Source: an uncultured bacterium (GTDB lineage Bacteria; Verrucomicrobiota; Lentisphaeria; Victivallales; UBA1829). From it: a stretch of 64,000 nt of DNA. Shown here in pieces: positions 37,136 to 45,843 of this stretch (position 1 is its first letter; each line of letters starts with the position of its first letter). Location of the stretch: assembly GCA_902780135.1 (NCBI GenBank), contig CACZEK010000011.1, positions 1 through 64,000 on the forward strand. The letters are read 5' to 3'. Position numbers and translations under genes: made by a program. The notes under the pieces were generated by a model. The model was not told where the DNA came from. It did not search any database and saw only the letters and a list, made by a program, of their open reading frames with translations.

Positions 37136-38401
37136 TCACATGCAGCGGCGCAGGGCGATCACGCCGTTATGTCCGCCGAATCCGAGGTTGGTGTTCAGCG
37201 CCACGTCGACTTTGCGTTCGCGCGCGACGTTCGGCGTGTAGTCCAGATCGCATTCGGGGTCCGGGGTGGTGTAGTTGATGGTCGGCGGGACGATTCCGGT
37301 CTCGATGGTCTTCGAGGCGATGATCGTTTCGAATCCGCCCGCCGCGCCGAGGCCGTGCCCCATGGCGCCCTTGGTGCTGCTGATCGCCATCTTGCGGGCA
37401 TGGTCGCCGAACAGCGACTTGATCGCCTGCGTCTCGCAGAGGTCGTTCAGGTGCGTGCTGGTGCCGTGCGCGTTGATGTAGTCCACGTCTTCCGGGTTCA
37501 GCCCGGCGTTGTCGAGCGCCATCTGGAAGGCGCGCATGCCGCCGACGCCGCCGGTGATGGGCGCGGTCATGTGGAAGGCGTCGCCGGTGGCGCCGTAGCC
37601 AACCACTTCGCAATGGATCTTCGCGCCGCGCTTCACGGCGTGTTCGTACTCCTCAAGAATGAGGATGCCGGCGCCCTCGGACATCACGAAGCCGTCGCGG
37701 TCGCGGTCGAACGGACGGCTGGCGATCTCGGGGGTGTCGTTGAAATGGGTGCTCATGGCTTTCATGGAGCAGAATCCGGCATAGCCGAGGCGGGTGATGG
37801 AGGATTCCGCGCCGCCGGTGATCATCATGTCCGCGCGTCCGTCGGCGATCGCGTCGAAGCTCGCGCCGATGGCGTGCGTCGCGGTGGCGCATGCGGAGAC
37901 GACCGAGAAGTTCGGGCCGCCCGCGCCGCAGCGGATGGAGATCATGCCGGAAGCCATGTTCGTGATGATGGACGGGATCATGAAGGGCGAGACGAAACGC
38001 GGTCCTTTGTTCAGGAGCACGGCGCACTGGCTCTCGATGGTGTGCAGGCCGCCGATGCCGCTGCCGACGACCACGCCGACGCGGTTCACGTCGAGTCCGC
38101 TGCCCTCATCCCGGAAATCGGCGGGCAGTCCGGCGTCGCGCCGCGCCTCGTCGAACGCGACCAGAGCGAACGTGACGAAGCTGTCGACTCTGCGGTAGTC
38201 CTTTTCGGAAACTACGCTCGCCCAGTCGAGATTTTTCACCTCGCCGCCGACCTGAGTCTTGAAATCGCTCGGGTCGAACTGGGTCACGCGGCCGATGCCG
38301 CAGCGCCCGTTGATCAGGGAATCCCACATGGTATTGACATCGTTCCCCACGCAGGAAACCGCGCCATATCCGGTTATTACAACTCGCCGTCTGTTCGTCA
38401 T
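37136..38401 (-). CDS. fabF: 3-oxoacyl-ACP synthase II
   Basis: FabF extends acyl-ACP by decarboxylative condensation with malonyl-ACP. The 421-residue protein has the family start RRVVITGYGAVSCVGNDVNTMW, the nucleophile Cys in VVSACATATHAIGASFDAI, His in INAHGTSTHLND and in STKGAMGHGLGAAGGFE, and the end NLGFGGHNGVIALRR. Placed after acpP, 85 bases away with a terminator hairpin in between, so expression may be tuned by partial termination. fabD, fabG and acpP are upstream, a standard fab cluster, but fabH is not in view. Confidence 0.95.
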   Translation of the reverse strand: MTNRRRVVITGYGAVSCVGNDVNTMWDSLINGRCGIGRVTQFDPSDFKTQVGGEVKNLDWASVVSEKDYRRVDSFVTFALVAFDEARRDAGLPADFRDEGSGLDVNRVGVVVGSGIGGLHTIESQCAVLLNKGPRFVSPFMIPSIITNMASGMISIRCGAGGPNFSVVSACATATHAIGASFDAIADGRADMMITGGAESSITRLGYAGFCSMKAMSTHFNDTPEIASRPFDRDRDGFVMSEGAGILILEEYEHAVKRGAKIHCEVVGYGATGDAFHMTAPITGGVGGMRAFQMALDNAGLNPEDVDYINAHGTSTHLNDLCETQAIKSLFGDHARKMAISSTKGAMGHGLGAAGGFETIIASKTIETGIVPPTINYTTPDPECDLDYTPNVARERKVDVALNTNLGFGGHNGVIALRRCM

Positions 38402-38431
38402 TATGAATAGTTCTCCGGTCGCAAAGGATAA

Positions 38432-38467
38432 AAAGAAAAAAAGGGGTCACTCAAGACGAATGACCCC
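38432..38467 (-). terminator. Terminator/attenuator between acpP and fabF
   Basis: Minus strand: GGGGTCA-TTCGTCTTGAG-TGACCCC followed by TTTTTTTCTTTTT. It lies after acpP and before fabF, so it would give more acpP than fabF transcript. Confidence 0.8.
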
Positions 38468-38486
38468 GGGAAGCAAAAGAAGGAAA

Positions 38487-38732
38487 TTATTCCTTGGCAG
38501 CAGCCTTGCTCTCAATGTACTTGATCGCATCGCCGACGGTCTTCAGGTTTTCGGCTTCCTCGTCCGGGATTTCGGAACCGAATTCCTCTTCGAGTGCCAT
38601 GATCATTTCGACGATATCCAGGGAGTCGGCGTTCAGATCTTCGACGAAACGGGCGTCTTCGGTGACCTGGTCTTCGGCGACTGCGAGCTGCTTCACAACG
38701 AGCTCTTTAACTTTGGTTGCGATTTCGGACAT
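38487..38732 (-). CDS. acpP: Acyl carrier protein
   Basis: An 81-residue acyl carrier protein, the carrier of growing acyl chains. The phosphopantetheine Ser is in [20 protein letters not shown] (DSLD, about residue 37). [16 protein letters not shown] and [19 protein letters not shown] complete the four-helix fold. The ATG at 38732 follows GAAAGGA; the frame to 38822 reaches across the promoter and is not coding. It has its own promoter at 38795 and a terminator after it, fitting a highly expressed single gene within the fab cluster. Client enzymes nearby: FabD, FabG, FabF, LpxD and the acyl-ACP thioesterase. Confidence 0.95.
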   Translation of the reverse strand: MSEIATKVKELVVKQLAVAEDQVTEDARFVEDLNADSLDIVEMIMALEEEFGSEIPDEEAENLKTVGDAIKYIESKAAAKE

Positions 38733-38794
38733 GTTAAATCCTTTCGTAGTGGTATGAAGGGTTGGTTTTCGTTTTCGTAACGTGTATAGGCTAT

Positions 38795-38832
38795 AATATA
38801 CACCGTTTTCGCGTTTTTGCAAATCCTTTGCA
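38795..38832 (-). promoter_or_regulatory. acpP promoter with an overlapping inverted repeat
   Basis: Minus strand: TTGCAA (38822-38817), 16-base spacer, TATATT (38800-38795). An inverted repeat TGCAAA-TCC-TTTGCA (38818-38832) overlaps the -35 box and could be an operator. Confidence 0.6.
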
Positions 38833-38905
38833 CGCTTTTTATGTGTTTTTATAGCCTTGCATTGTGTTTTTTACCGTTCCGGATGCAAATTCTCAGAAAA
38901 AGACC

Positions 38906-39649
38906 TTACATCAGGAAGCCGCCGCAGACGTTGATCACCTGGCCGGTCACGTAGTCGGAATCCGGGCCGCAGAGGAACGCCACGACGTTCGCGACGTCCT
39001 GGGGCTTGCCGCCGCGCTTCAGCGGGATCAGGTCCAGGAAGAGCTTCTTGGCCTCGTCGGGGAGGTTTTCGGTCATGTCGGTCATGATGTAGCCGGGGGC
39101 GACCGCGTTCACCATGATGTTGCGGCTGCCGAGTTCCTTTGCCACGGACTTCGTGATGCCGATGACACCCGCCTTGGATGCGGAGTAGTTGACCTGTCCG
39201 GCGTTGCCGGCACGGCCGACCACGCTGGAGATGTTCACGATCTTGCCGTAGCGCGCCTTCATCATGGGACGGATGGCGGCCTTCGTGAAATTGTAGGTGC
39301 CCTTCAGGTTGACGGCGATCACGGCGTCCCAGTCGGCCTCGCTCATGCGCATGAGCAGGTTGTCCTTGGTGATGCCGGCGCAGTTCACGAGGATGTCCAG
39401 GCGGCCGAACTTTTCGATGACGGTCTTGATGGACGCTTCGGCGTCTTCATACTTCGCCACGTTCGCCGCGATGGCGATGGCGTCGATGCCCTGCGCGCGG
39501 AATTCCGCCACGGTCTTGTCCGCGGTTTCCTGCATGATGTCCACGACGGCGAGCTTCGCGCCTTCCTTCGCCAGGCGTTCGCAGATCGCACGGCCGATGC
39601 CGCGGGCTCCGCCCGTCACCAGCGCCACTCTGTTTTCGAGTTGACTCAT
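38906..39649 (-). CDS. fabG: 3-oxoacyl-ACP reductase
   Basis: FabG reduces 3-oxoacyl-ACP with NADPH. Short-chain dehydrogenase fold of 247 residues: NRVALVTGGARGIGRAICERLA (nucleotide site), INCAG-type VNCAGITKDNLLMRM, the catalytic Ser in VNISSVVGRAGNAGQ, YSASK (YxxxK) and VNAVAPGYIMTDMTENL. The fab context (fabD just upstream, acpP downstream) supports the fatty-acid role over other SDR functions. A GGAGAAAG site precedes the ATG. Confidence 0.95.
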   Translation of the reverse strand: MSQLENRVALVTGGARGIGRAICERLAKEGAKLAVVDIMQETADKTVAEFRAQGIDAIAIAANVAKYEDAEASIKTVIEKFGRLDILVNCAGITKDNLLMRMSEADWDAVIAVNLKGTYNFTKAAIRPMMKARYGKIVNISSVVGRAGNAGQVNYSASKAGVIGITKSVAKELGSRNIMVNAVAPGYIMTDMTENLPDEAKKLFLDLIPLKRGGKPQDVANVVAFLCGPDSDYVTGQVINVCGGFLM

Positions 39650-39714
39650 TGTCTTTCTCCTGATTCGGTTTCAGTATGTTCGGGTTGTGTTGTTTTCAAA
39701 AAGGAAAAAAGGAC

Positions 39715-40626
39715 TCAGGCGTTCGCGAGGCCGTCCGCGCCGGACACGTTGTGCAGCGCCGCGCCCGGCAGGATCTTCCGCACGAGCCCGGTCAGGACCG
39801 TGCCCGGTCCGAACTCCACGAAACGCTCCGCGCCGAAGCGTTCCGCCATCACGCGCACGCAGGTGTCCCAGCGGACGCTCCCGGCGACCTGGGAAACGAG
39901 GTTCGCGCGGATCTTCGCCGGGTCGGATTCGGGTTCGCCCGTGAAATTCTGGAGCACGGGGAATTTCGGCGCACTCATCGGGGTGGCGTCCAGCACGGGG
40001 GCAAGCGCGGCGCCCGCGGAAGCCATCATGCGGCTGTGGAACGCTCCCGCCACGTTCAGAGGCAGGGCGCGCTTGACGCCGCGTTCCTTCAGGATCCCGC
40101 ACGCCTTCAGCACCAGGTCCTTCACGCCGCTGATGACGATCTGGCCCGGCGAATTGTAGTTCGCCACGTCGATGCCGCATTCCGCGCAGACTTCCGCGAT
40201 CACCGCGGGATCGCCGCCGATGATGGCGGCCATGCCGCCCTCGGCTTCGTGGCAGGCGGCGTCCATCAGGGCGGCGCGCTTCGACACGAGTTTCAGGCCG
40301 TCCTCGAACGTGAACGTCCCGGCGGACGCGAACGCCGCGTATTCGCCGAGGCTCAGGCCGCCCGCGGCAACGGCTTCCTCGCCGGGGTTCTTTTCCAGCC
40401 AGGCGGCGAGGCACGCCATGCTGGTGGTATAGATCGCGGGCTGGCAGTTCGCCGTCGCGGTCAGGTCGGATTCCGGGCCTTCAAAGCACAGTTTCGACAG
40501 GCTGCGGCCGAGCACGGCGTCCGCGCGGTCGAAAACCGCTTTCGCAGCGGGAGACGCTTCGTACAGGTCCTTCCCCATGCCGACTGCCTGGGCGCCCTGC
40601 CCCGAGAATAAAAACGCTGTTTTCAT
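39715..40626 (-). CDS. fabD: Malonyl-CoA:ACP transacylase
   Basis: FabD loads malonyl onto ACP. The 303-residue protein starts FLFSGQGAQAVGMGKDLYE, with the nucleophile Ser in AGGLSLGEYAAFASAG (GxSxG), Arg in SKRAALMDAACHEAEGGMAAIIG, the His in NVAGAFHSRMM and the end VEFGPGTVLTGLVRK. It is the first gene of the fab cluster, with a promoter at 40696-40723. Its C-terminal Gly-Ala-Asp-Gly-rich end is ordinary. Confidence 0.95.
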   Translation of the reverse strand: MKTAFLFSGQGAQAVGMGKDLYEASPAAKAVFDRADAVLGRSLSKLCFEGPESDLTATANCQPAIYTTSMACLAAWLEKNPGEEAVAAGGLSLGEYAAFASAGTFTFEDGLKLVSKRAALMDAACHEAEGGMAAIIGGDPAVIAEVCAECGIDVANYNSPGQIVISGVKDLVLKACGILKERGVKRALPLNVAGAFHSRMMASAGAALAPVLDATPMSAPKFPVLQNFTGEPESDPAKIRANLVSQVAGSVRWDTCVRVMAERFGAERFVEFGPGTVLTGLVRKILPGAALHNVSGADGLANA

Positions 40627-40695
40627 GTCGTTGTCCTTTCATGAATGGGAGTCCGCAGCGGAATCCTCTGACTTTTCCGAAAAAGCGGACCTAAT

Positions 40696-40723
40696 AAAAT
40701 ACCACATTTTTCCGAAAATGCAA
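40696..40723 (-). promoter_or_regulatory. Promoter of the fab cluster
   Basis: Minus strand: TTGCAT (40723-40718), 16-base spacer, TATTTT (40701-40696), 70 bases before fabD. Confidence 0.6.
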
Positions 40724-40790
40724 ATCCAAAGGCCGAGCCAACGGACTGCCGGATACGACTTTCCCCTTCGCGCCGCTGCGAAGCAAGGCG

Positions 40791-41396
40791 CTACCGCAGC
40801 GGAGACGCCGCCTCCCGGAGCATGGTTTCCGACACCGGGCCCGGACGCAGGATGCTCCACGCGCCGTCGCGCTCGACTTTGATCACGGTCGACGCCGCGG
40901 AATCCGGCGGGATCGGTCCGCCGTCCAGAATGCCGTCGGGCGGGATCGCGAGCGACGCCAGCGCCTCGTCCACGGTATGCGCCGGGGGCTGACCGGAAAG
41001 ATTCGCGCTGGTCGACGCCAGCGGACGCCCGTAAGACGCAAGCAGGCGCAGCAGCGCGGGGTGGTCGGGGATGCGGAATCCGGTGAACGCGCCGCCGTCC
41101 GGCACGATCAGGGTCACGGGACCGGGGCAGAACGCCGCCGCGAAACGCTTCGCGGTCTCCGGCATGGCGGGGAACGCCGCCTCCGCCGCTTCGCGCGAGG
41201 CGAAAAAGAGCGTGAGGAGCTTGGACGCGGGACGATGCTTCATCTCGTAGATCTTCGCGCGGGCGACTTCGTGCGACGCGTCGCAGACCAGTCCGTAGAC
41301 GGTTTCGGTGGGAACGAGCAGGACGCCGTCTTCGCGCCGGAGAATACCGGAAAAGACCGCCGCCGCGGACGCGTCGGTGCAGAGGATCCGCTCCAT
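40791..41396 (-). CDS. Threonylcarbamoyl-AMP synthase (Sua5/YrdC/YciO family)
   Basis: A 201-residue YrdC-domain enzyme that makes threonylcarbamoyl-AMP for the t6A37 tRNA modification. Motifs: GVLLVPTETVYGLVCDASH (the KxT/S site that binds nucleotide), IYEMKHRPASKLLTLFF, FCPGPVTLIVPDG, FRIPDHPALLRLLASYGRPLASTSANLSGQPP and STVIKVERDGAWSILRPGPVS. The start at 41396 opens the domain; the longer frame overlaps the FtsB-like gene. It pairs functionally with TcdA at 6.0 kb. YrdC and YciO paralogues cannot be separated with certainty. Confidence 0.88.
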   Translation of the reverse strand: MERILCTDASAAAVFSGILRREDGVLLVPTETVYGLVCDASHEVARAKIYEMKHRPASKLLTLFFASREAAEAAFPAMPETAKRFAAAFCPGPVTLIVPDGGAFTGFRIPDHPALLRLLASYGRPLASTSANLSGQPPAHTVDEALASLAIPPDGILDGGPIPPDSAASTVIKVERDGAWSILRPGPVSETMLREAASPLR

Positions 41397-41401
41397 GGGG
41401 A

Positions 41402-41677
41402 TCACTCGGAGTAAATATAGATCACTTCGCCGTCGCGGCACAGGTGATACTGTTCGCGGGCGACTTTCTCGACGGCGGAGGCGTTGTGCTGGAGGTCGTG
41501 GACTTCCTGCTGAAGCGTGAGGTACTCCGCCTTCTTGCGGTCCAGGTCCGCCTGAAGGCTTACCACTTCCTGTTTGGTGCGCTTGTACTTCTGATACGCA
41601 GGCAGCACAAGGATGCCGGATACGATCAGCACCAGCACCAGCAGGACGTAAATGACGGCAGTCAGGACTTTTCCCAT
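41402..41677 (-). CDS. FtsB/DivIC-like septum formation protein
   Basis: A 91-residue bitopic protein: a short cytoplasmic start, one membrane helix (VIYVLLVLVLIVSGILVL), a coiled-coil (KYKRTKQEVVSLQADLDRKKAEYLTLQQEVHDLQ) and a conserved-looking end (VEKVAREQYHLCRDGEVIYIY). This matches FtsB/DivIC, which bridges FtsL and FtsQ in the divisome. GAGGTGAAAGA precedes the ATG at 41677. It is followed five bases later by the YrdC-domain gene. Confidence 0.85.
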   Translation of the reverse strand: MGKVLTAVIYVLLVLVLIVSGILVLPAYQKYKRTKQEVVSLQADLDRKKAEYLTLQQEVHDLQHNASAVEKVAREQYHLCRDGEVIYIYSE

Positions 41678-41738
41678 TCTTTCACCTCGGTAATACACTA
41701 ATATAGCACATCCCGCGTGAATTACAACAAAAAAACGC

Positions 41739-41765
41739 AAAAAAATCCGCCCCCGAAGGGGCGGA
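41739..41765 (-). terminator. Terminator of the hydrogenase operon
   Basis: Minus strand: TCCGCCCC-TTCG-GGGGCGGA followed by TTTTTTT; 60 bases beyond the hydA stop. Confidence 0.9.
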
Positions 41766-41779
41766 CAGGGATTTCATTT

Positions 41780-41826
41780 GTGCCCGGGCGGAGTCGGGCA
41801 CTGTTTCAGTGGAGGACTTGTCCTCC
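41780..41826 (-). repeat. Two-hairpin element directly after the hydA stop
   Basis: Hairpin GTGCCCG-GGCGGAGT-CGGGCAC (41780-41801), TGTTTCAGT linker, palindrome GGAGGACTTGTCCTCC (41811-41826). The palindrome touches the hydA stop codon (41827-41829). Confidence 0.8.
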
Positions 41827-43893
41827 TTAGCCGAGCTTGGCGACGCTTTCGTCGATCTTCTTCTTGATCGTCTCGAAGGCGGCCTGGTTCTGAAGCTGTT
41901 CGAGCGTGTTCAGAGCGTTTTTGAACTTGGTGCGCTCGACGACTTCGTCGCCGATGGTCACGCAGATCGTGCCGTCCTGTTCGGGGCGGGACGAGAACGC
42001 GGCGTCCATGTCGACCTTGTCCGTGTAGTTCTTGCTGCGGACGTATTCGGAGATCATGCCGATGAGGAGCTGGCCGGGGCAGTTGTCCTGCTTGGCGCAG
42101 ATCGTGACGGTGATCATGAAGCGGTCCGGAGCGGTGCCGCGCATGATCGGGATCTTGGCGTCGAAGAGCTGGCTGCGGTTCTGGTAGACCGTGTGCAGCA
42201 GGTGGTGCGCCTCGTGGGAGCCGGGCTGGCCGCCGATGTGCTGCTTGTAGCACTGGTCGACCAGGAAGTTGTCCTGGCACTTCTGGACCTGCTGGGACTT
42301 GTCGGCCGCGTAGAGGCCCTGCTGGCGCTGGATGCGGATCGCGTCCGTGACGCCGACGGGCTGGCCGCCGCCGGAGATGCAGCCGCCGGGGCACGCCATG
42401 ACTTCGACGAAGTCGTAGTGGGCTTTGCCGGAGCGGACGTCGTTGATGAGGCGCTTGGCGTTAGCGAGGCCGTGGACGACCGCCACGCGGATCTCCCTGC
42501 CGGCCGCGGTCACGGTGGCTTCCTTGACGGTCTTCATGCCGCGGACTTCCTTGAAGTCGACGGAGGCGAGCGGCTTGTTGTCGAGCTTTTCGACCGCGTA
42601 GCGGAGGGCGGCTTCCATGACGCCGCCGGACGCGCCGAAGATCACGCCGCCGCCGGTGGCGAATCCCATGGGCATGTCGAACGCTTCGGGCTGGAGCTCG
42701 TTGAGCTTGATGCCCATGGAGTTGATCATGCGCTGGACTTCGCTGGTGGTCACGACGATGTCGACTTCCGGCTTGCCGTCGACGGCGAACTTCGGAAGCT
42801 GGGCTTCGAACTTCTTTGCCGTGCAGGGCATGATGGAGACGACCACGAGGTCCTCGCGCTTGCAGCCGAGCTGTTCGGGCAGGATCTTCTTGGCGATGGA
42901 GCCGAACATGGCCTGCGGGGAACGGCAGCTGGAGATGTGGGGGATCATTTCGGGGTAGTAGATCTCGGCGAACTTGACCCAGGCGGGGCAGCAGCTGGTG
43001 AACATCGGGAGCGTGCCGCCGTGGGCGATGCGGTCGATGAGCTCGGTGGCTTCCTCGAAGATGGTCATGTCGGCGGAGAAGCTGGTGTCGTAGACGTGCT
43101 TGAAGCCCATGAGCTTCAGGGCGGCGACGAGCTTGCCCGCCACGTTCTCGCCCGGCTTCGCGCCGAAGTATTCGCCCAGCGCCACGCGGACGGCGGGGGC
43201 GATCTGCACCACGACGGTCTTGCTCGGGTCGTACAGGGCGTCCCACACGCGGTTGCGGTCCTGCTTCGGCACGATCGCGCCGGTCGGGCAGACGGCGGCG
43301 CACTGGCCGCAGTTCACGCATTCGACGGTGCCGAGGGACGCGCCGAAGGCGGGAGCCACGCGGGCGTTGGAGCCGCGGTTGGAGAAGTCGATCGCGCCGA
43401 TGCCCTGGATCTCGGAGCAGACGCGCACGCAGTCGCCGCAGAGCACGCACTTGTTCGGGTCGCGGACGAGCGACGGGGAGGAGAAGTCGATCGGGTCGTC
43501 CTTCTTCACGGATTTGAAGCGGATGTCCTGGACGCCGAGCTGGTAGGCGATGCGCTGCAGCGTGCAGTTCTCGTTGCGGGCGCAGGTCGGGCATTCGCGG
43601 TTGTGGTTGGCGAGCAGGAGCTCCACGCTGATCTTGCGCATGTCGCGGATCTCCTTGGTGTCCGTGTGGACGACCATGCCGGGCGCGGGGGCGGTGGAGC
43701 AGGACGCCATGATGCCCTTGCCTTCGACGAGGACGAGGCAGAGGCGGCACGCGCCGTAGATGCTCAGTTCGGAGTGGTAGCAGAAGGTCGGGATCTCGAT
43801 CCCGGCTTTGCGGATGACTTCCAGGAGGTTGCGCTCGTTGGTGAACGTGACTTCCCGTCCGTTGACGGTCAGTGTTTTAACGGTATCGGCCAT
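41827..43893 (-). CDS. hydA: [FeFe] hydrogenase catalytic subunit HydA (bifurcating type)
   Basis: Catalytic subunit of a multimeric [FeFe] hydrogenase, 688 residues, likely producing H2 from NADH and reduced ferredoxin together. Order of domains: NuoG-like [2Fe-2S] (CYHSELSIYGACRLC), His-Cys3 site (HNRECPTCARNENC), two [4Fe-4S] sites (CVLCGDCVRVC; CVNCGQCAAVCP) and the H-cluster domain. The latter has L1 FTSCCPAWVKF (about 300), L2 MPCTAKKFE (about 356) and L3 CPGGCISGGGQP (about 503), so all ligands and the proton-relay Cys are present. A C-terminal extension of about 110 residues (FMITVTICAKQDNCPGQ...) resembles a degenerate thioredoxin-like ferredoxin fold. HydB and HydC lie upstream. The maturases HydE, HydF and HydG are not in the window. 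Confidence 0.95.
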   Translation of the reverse strand: MADTVKTLTVNGREVTFTNERNLLEVIRKAGIEIPTFCYHSELSIYGACRLCLVLVEGKGIMASCSTAPAPGMVVHTDTKEIRDMRKISVELLLANHNRECPTCARNENCTLQRIAYQLGVQDIRFKSVKKDDPIDFSSPSLVRDPNKCVLCGDCVRVCSEIQGIGAIDFSNRGSNARVAPAFGASLGTVECVNCGQCAAVCPTGAIVPKQDRNRVWDALYDPSKTVVVQIAPAVRVALGEYFGAKPGENVAGKLVAALKLMGFKHVYDTSFSADMTIFEEATELIDRIAHGGTLPMFTSCCPAWVKFAEIYYPEMIPHISSCRSPQAMFGSIAKKILPEQLGCKREDLVVVSIMPCTAKKFEAQLPKFAVDGKPEVDIVVTTSEVQRMINSMGIKLNELQPEAFDMPMGFATGGGVIFGASGGVMEAALRYAVEKLDNKPLASVDFKEVRGMKTVKEATVTAAGREIRVAVVHGLANAKRLINDVRSGKAHYDFVEVMACPGGCISGGGQPVGVTDAIRIQRQQGLYAADKSQQVQKCQDNFLVDQCYKQHIGGQPGSHEAHHLLHTVYQNRSQLFDAKIPIMRGTAPDRFMITVTICAKQDNCPGQLLIGMISEYVRSKNYTDKVDMDAAFSSRPEQDGTICVTIGDEVVERTKFKNALNTLEQLQNQAAFETIKKKIDESVAKLG

Positions 43894-43914
43894 GATGAAT
43901 GATCCTTATAGTTG

Positions 43915-45825
43915 TCAGATTCCCTTGACTGCGCCGAACTTGCACGCGGCCTTGCACGCGCCGCACTTGATGCATTTTTCGGGGTCGATGCGATGCGCTT
44001 CCTTCACCTTGCCGGTGATCGCGCCGACGGGGCACTTGCGGGCGCAGGCCGTGCAGCCTTTGCACTTCGCGGGGTCGATCTCGGGACGGGCGAGCGCCTT
44101 GCATTCGCCGGTCGGGCAGATCTTGCGGAACACGTGGTCCTCGTACTCCTTGCGGAAATAGCGCAGGGTGGAGAGAACCGGGTTCGGGGCGGTCTTGCCG
44201 AGGCCGCAGAGGGAGCCGAGCTGGACTGCCTTCGCGGTCTTCTCGAGGAGGTCGAGCGTTTCGGCGGTGGCGCGGCCCTCGATGATGTCGTCGAGCAGCG
44301 CGAGCATCTGCTTCGTGCCTTCGCGGCACGGCACGCACTTGCCGCAGGATTCGTTCTGCGTGAACTGCATGAAGAACCGCGCGATGCGGACCATGCAGGT
44401 CTGCTTGTTCATGACCACGAGTCCGCCGGAACCGACCATCGCGCCCGCGCTCTTCAGGGAGTCGAAATCGAGCGGGAGGTCGAGGAGGTCGGGGACCAGG
44501 CAGCCGCCGGACGGGCCGCCGATCTGCACGGACTTGAAGTCTTCGCCGGTCACCTTGCCGGTGTTGTCGGTCACGCCGCCGCCGATGTTGTACACGATCT
44601 CGCGGAGGGTGGTGCCGAACGGAACTTCGATGAGGCCGGTGTTCGCGACGTGGCCGGTGAGGGCGAACGTCTTCGTGCCGGGGGAGTTCTGGGGGCCGAC
44701 TTCGCGGTACTTCGCCGCGCCGTTGCGGATGATGTACGCCACGGATGCGAGCGTTTCCACGTTGTTGATCACGGTCGGCTTGCCGTAGAGGCCCTTCTGC
44801 GCCGGGAACGGCGGCTTCGGCATCGGCATGCCGCGCTTGCCTTCCACGGACGCGATCAGGGCGGTCTCTTCGCCGCAGACGAACGCGCCCGCGCCTTCCA
44901 TCACGCGGATGGTGAAGTTGAAGTTCGTGCCGAAGAGGTTCTTGCCGAGCAGGCCGTACGCCTCGGCGTCGGCGATCGCCTTGCGGATGCGTTCGACCGC
45001 CAGCGGGTATTCGGCGCGGACGTACACGACGCCTTCGTCGGCGCCGATCGCGCGTCCGGCGATCATCATGCCTTCGAGCACGGCGTGGGGGTTGCCCTCC
45101 ATGACGGAGCGGTCCATGAACGCGCCCGGGTCGCCTTCGTCGCCGTTGCAGATGACGTATTTCTTGTCGTTCTGGGAGGCGAGCGTGAATTTCCACTTGA
45201 GGCCGGTGGGGAAACCGCCGCCGCCGCGACCGCGGAGTCCGGCGTCGATCATGGTCTGGCAGACCTGTTCCGGGGTCATCTCGGTAACGGCCTTGCGCGC
45301 GCCGACGTAGCCGTCGCGGGCGATGTATTCCTCGACGTCGTCCGGCTCGATCATGTAGTTCGCCAGCACGACGCGGGTCTGGCGGGCGTAGAACGCGATC
45401 TCGTCCTCGTGGCGGCAGGGCTTGCCGCTGACGGGGTCGACGTAGACCAGGCGGTCGATGATCTCGCCCCCGATGAGGGTCACATGGACGATCTCGGCGG
45501 CGTCTTCGGGCTTGACGTGGCAGTAGAAGATGCCTTCGGGTTCGATGCGGAGGATCGGGCCCATCTGGCAGAATCCCTGGCAGCCGGACTTGGAGAAGTA
45601 GGTGACGCCCTCGTTTTTGGAGCAGTCGTGGCGGTCGAGGACGACTTCGATGTGTTCGCCGGCCTTTTCCAGCTCGGCGCAGATGGCGTCGCGGACCTTC
45701 ATGGAACCGTTGGCGATGCAGCCGGTGCCGCCGCAGATGATGATGCGGCGTTTGAGCTTGGCGACGACTTTCTTGTAGTTCGCGGCGATCTCTTCCAGAT
45801 TCGGCGTTTTGATTTCGGTGCTCAT
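43915..45825 (-). CDS. hydB: NuoF-like hydrogenase subunit HydB (NADH/FMN)
   Basis: The NADH-binding, FMN-containing subunit of the HydABC complex, 636 residues; site of the proposed electron bifurcation. N-terminal thioredoxin-like ferredoxin domain (IIICGGTGCIANGS, then GCQGFCQMGP), NuoF core with GLRGRGGGGFPTGLKW (FMN), GDEGDPGAFMDRSVMEGNPH, GAGAFVCGEETALIASVEG, and the [4Fe-4S] site ESCGKCVPCREGTKQM. Two C-terminal [4Fe-4S] sites follow (CKGCTACARKCPVG and CIKCGACKAACKFG). This domain order is that of bifurcating hydrogenase HydB. Gap of 21 bases to hydA. Confidence 0.95.
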   Translation of the reverse strand: MSTEIKTPNLEEIAANYKKVVAKLKRRIIICGGTGCIANGSMKVRDAICAELEKAGEHIEVVLDRHDCSKNEGVTYFSKSGCQGFCQMGPILRIEPEGIFYCHVKPEDAAEIVHVTLIGGEIIDRLVYVDPVSGKPCRHEDEIAFYARQTRVVLANYMIEPDDVEEYIARDGYVGARKAVTEMTPEQVCQTMIDAGLRGRGGGGFPTGLKWKFTLASQNDKKYVICNGDEGDPGAFMDRSVMEGNPHAVLEGMMIAGRAIGADEGVVYVRAEYPLAVERIRKAIADAEAYGLLGKNLFGTNFNFTIRVMEGAGAFVCGEETALIASVEGKRGMPMPKPPFPAQKGLYGKPTVINNVETLASVAYIIRNGAAKYREVGPQNSPGTKTFALTGHVANTGLIEVPFGTTLREIVYNIGGGVTDNTGKVTGEDFKSVQIGGPSGGCLVPDLLDLPLDFDSLKSAGAMVGSGGLVVMNKQTCMVRIARFFMQFTQNESCGKCVPCREGTKQMLALLDDIIEGRATAETLDLLEKTAKAVQLGSLCGLGKTAPNPVLSTLRYFRKEYEDHVFRKICPTGECKALARPEIDPAKCKGCTACARKCPVGAITGKVKEAHRIDPEKCIKCGACKAACKFGAVKGI

Positions 45826-45843
45826 CGTATGTGATTCCCTTCG

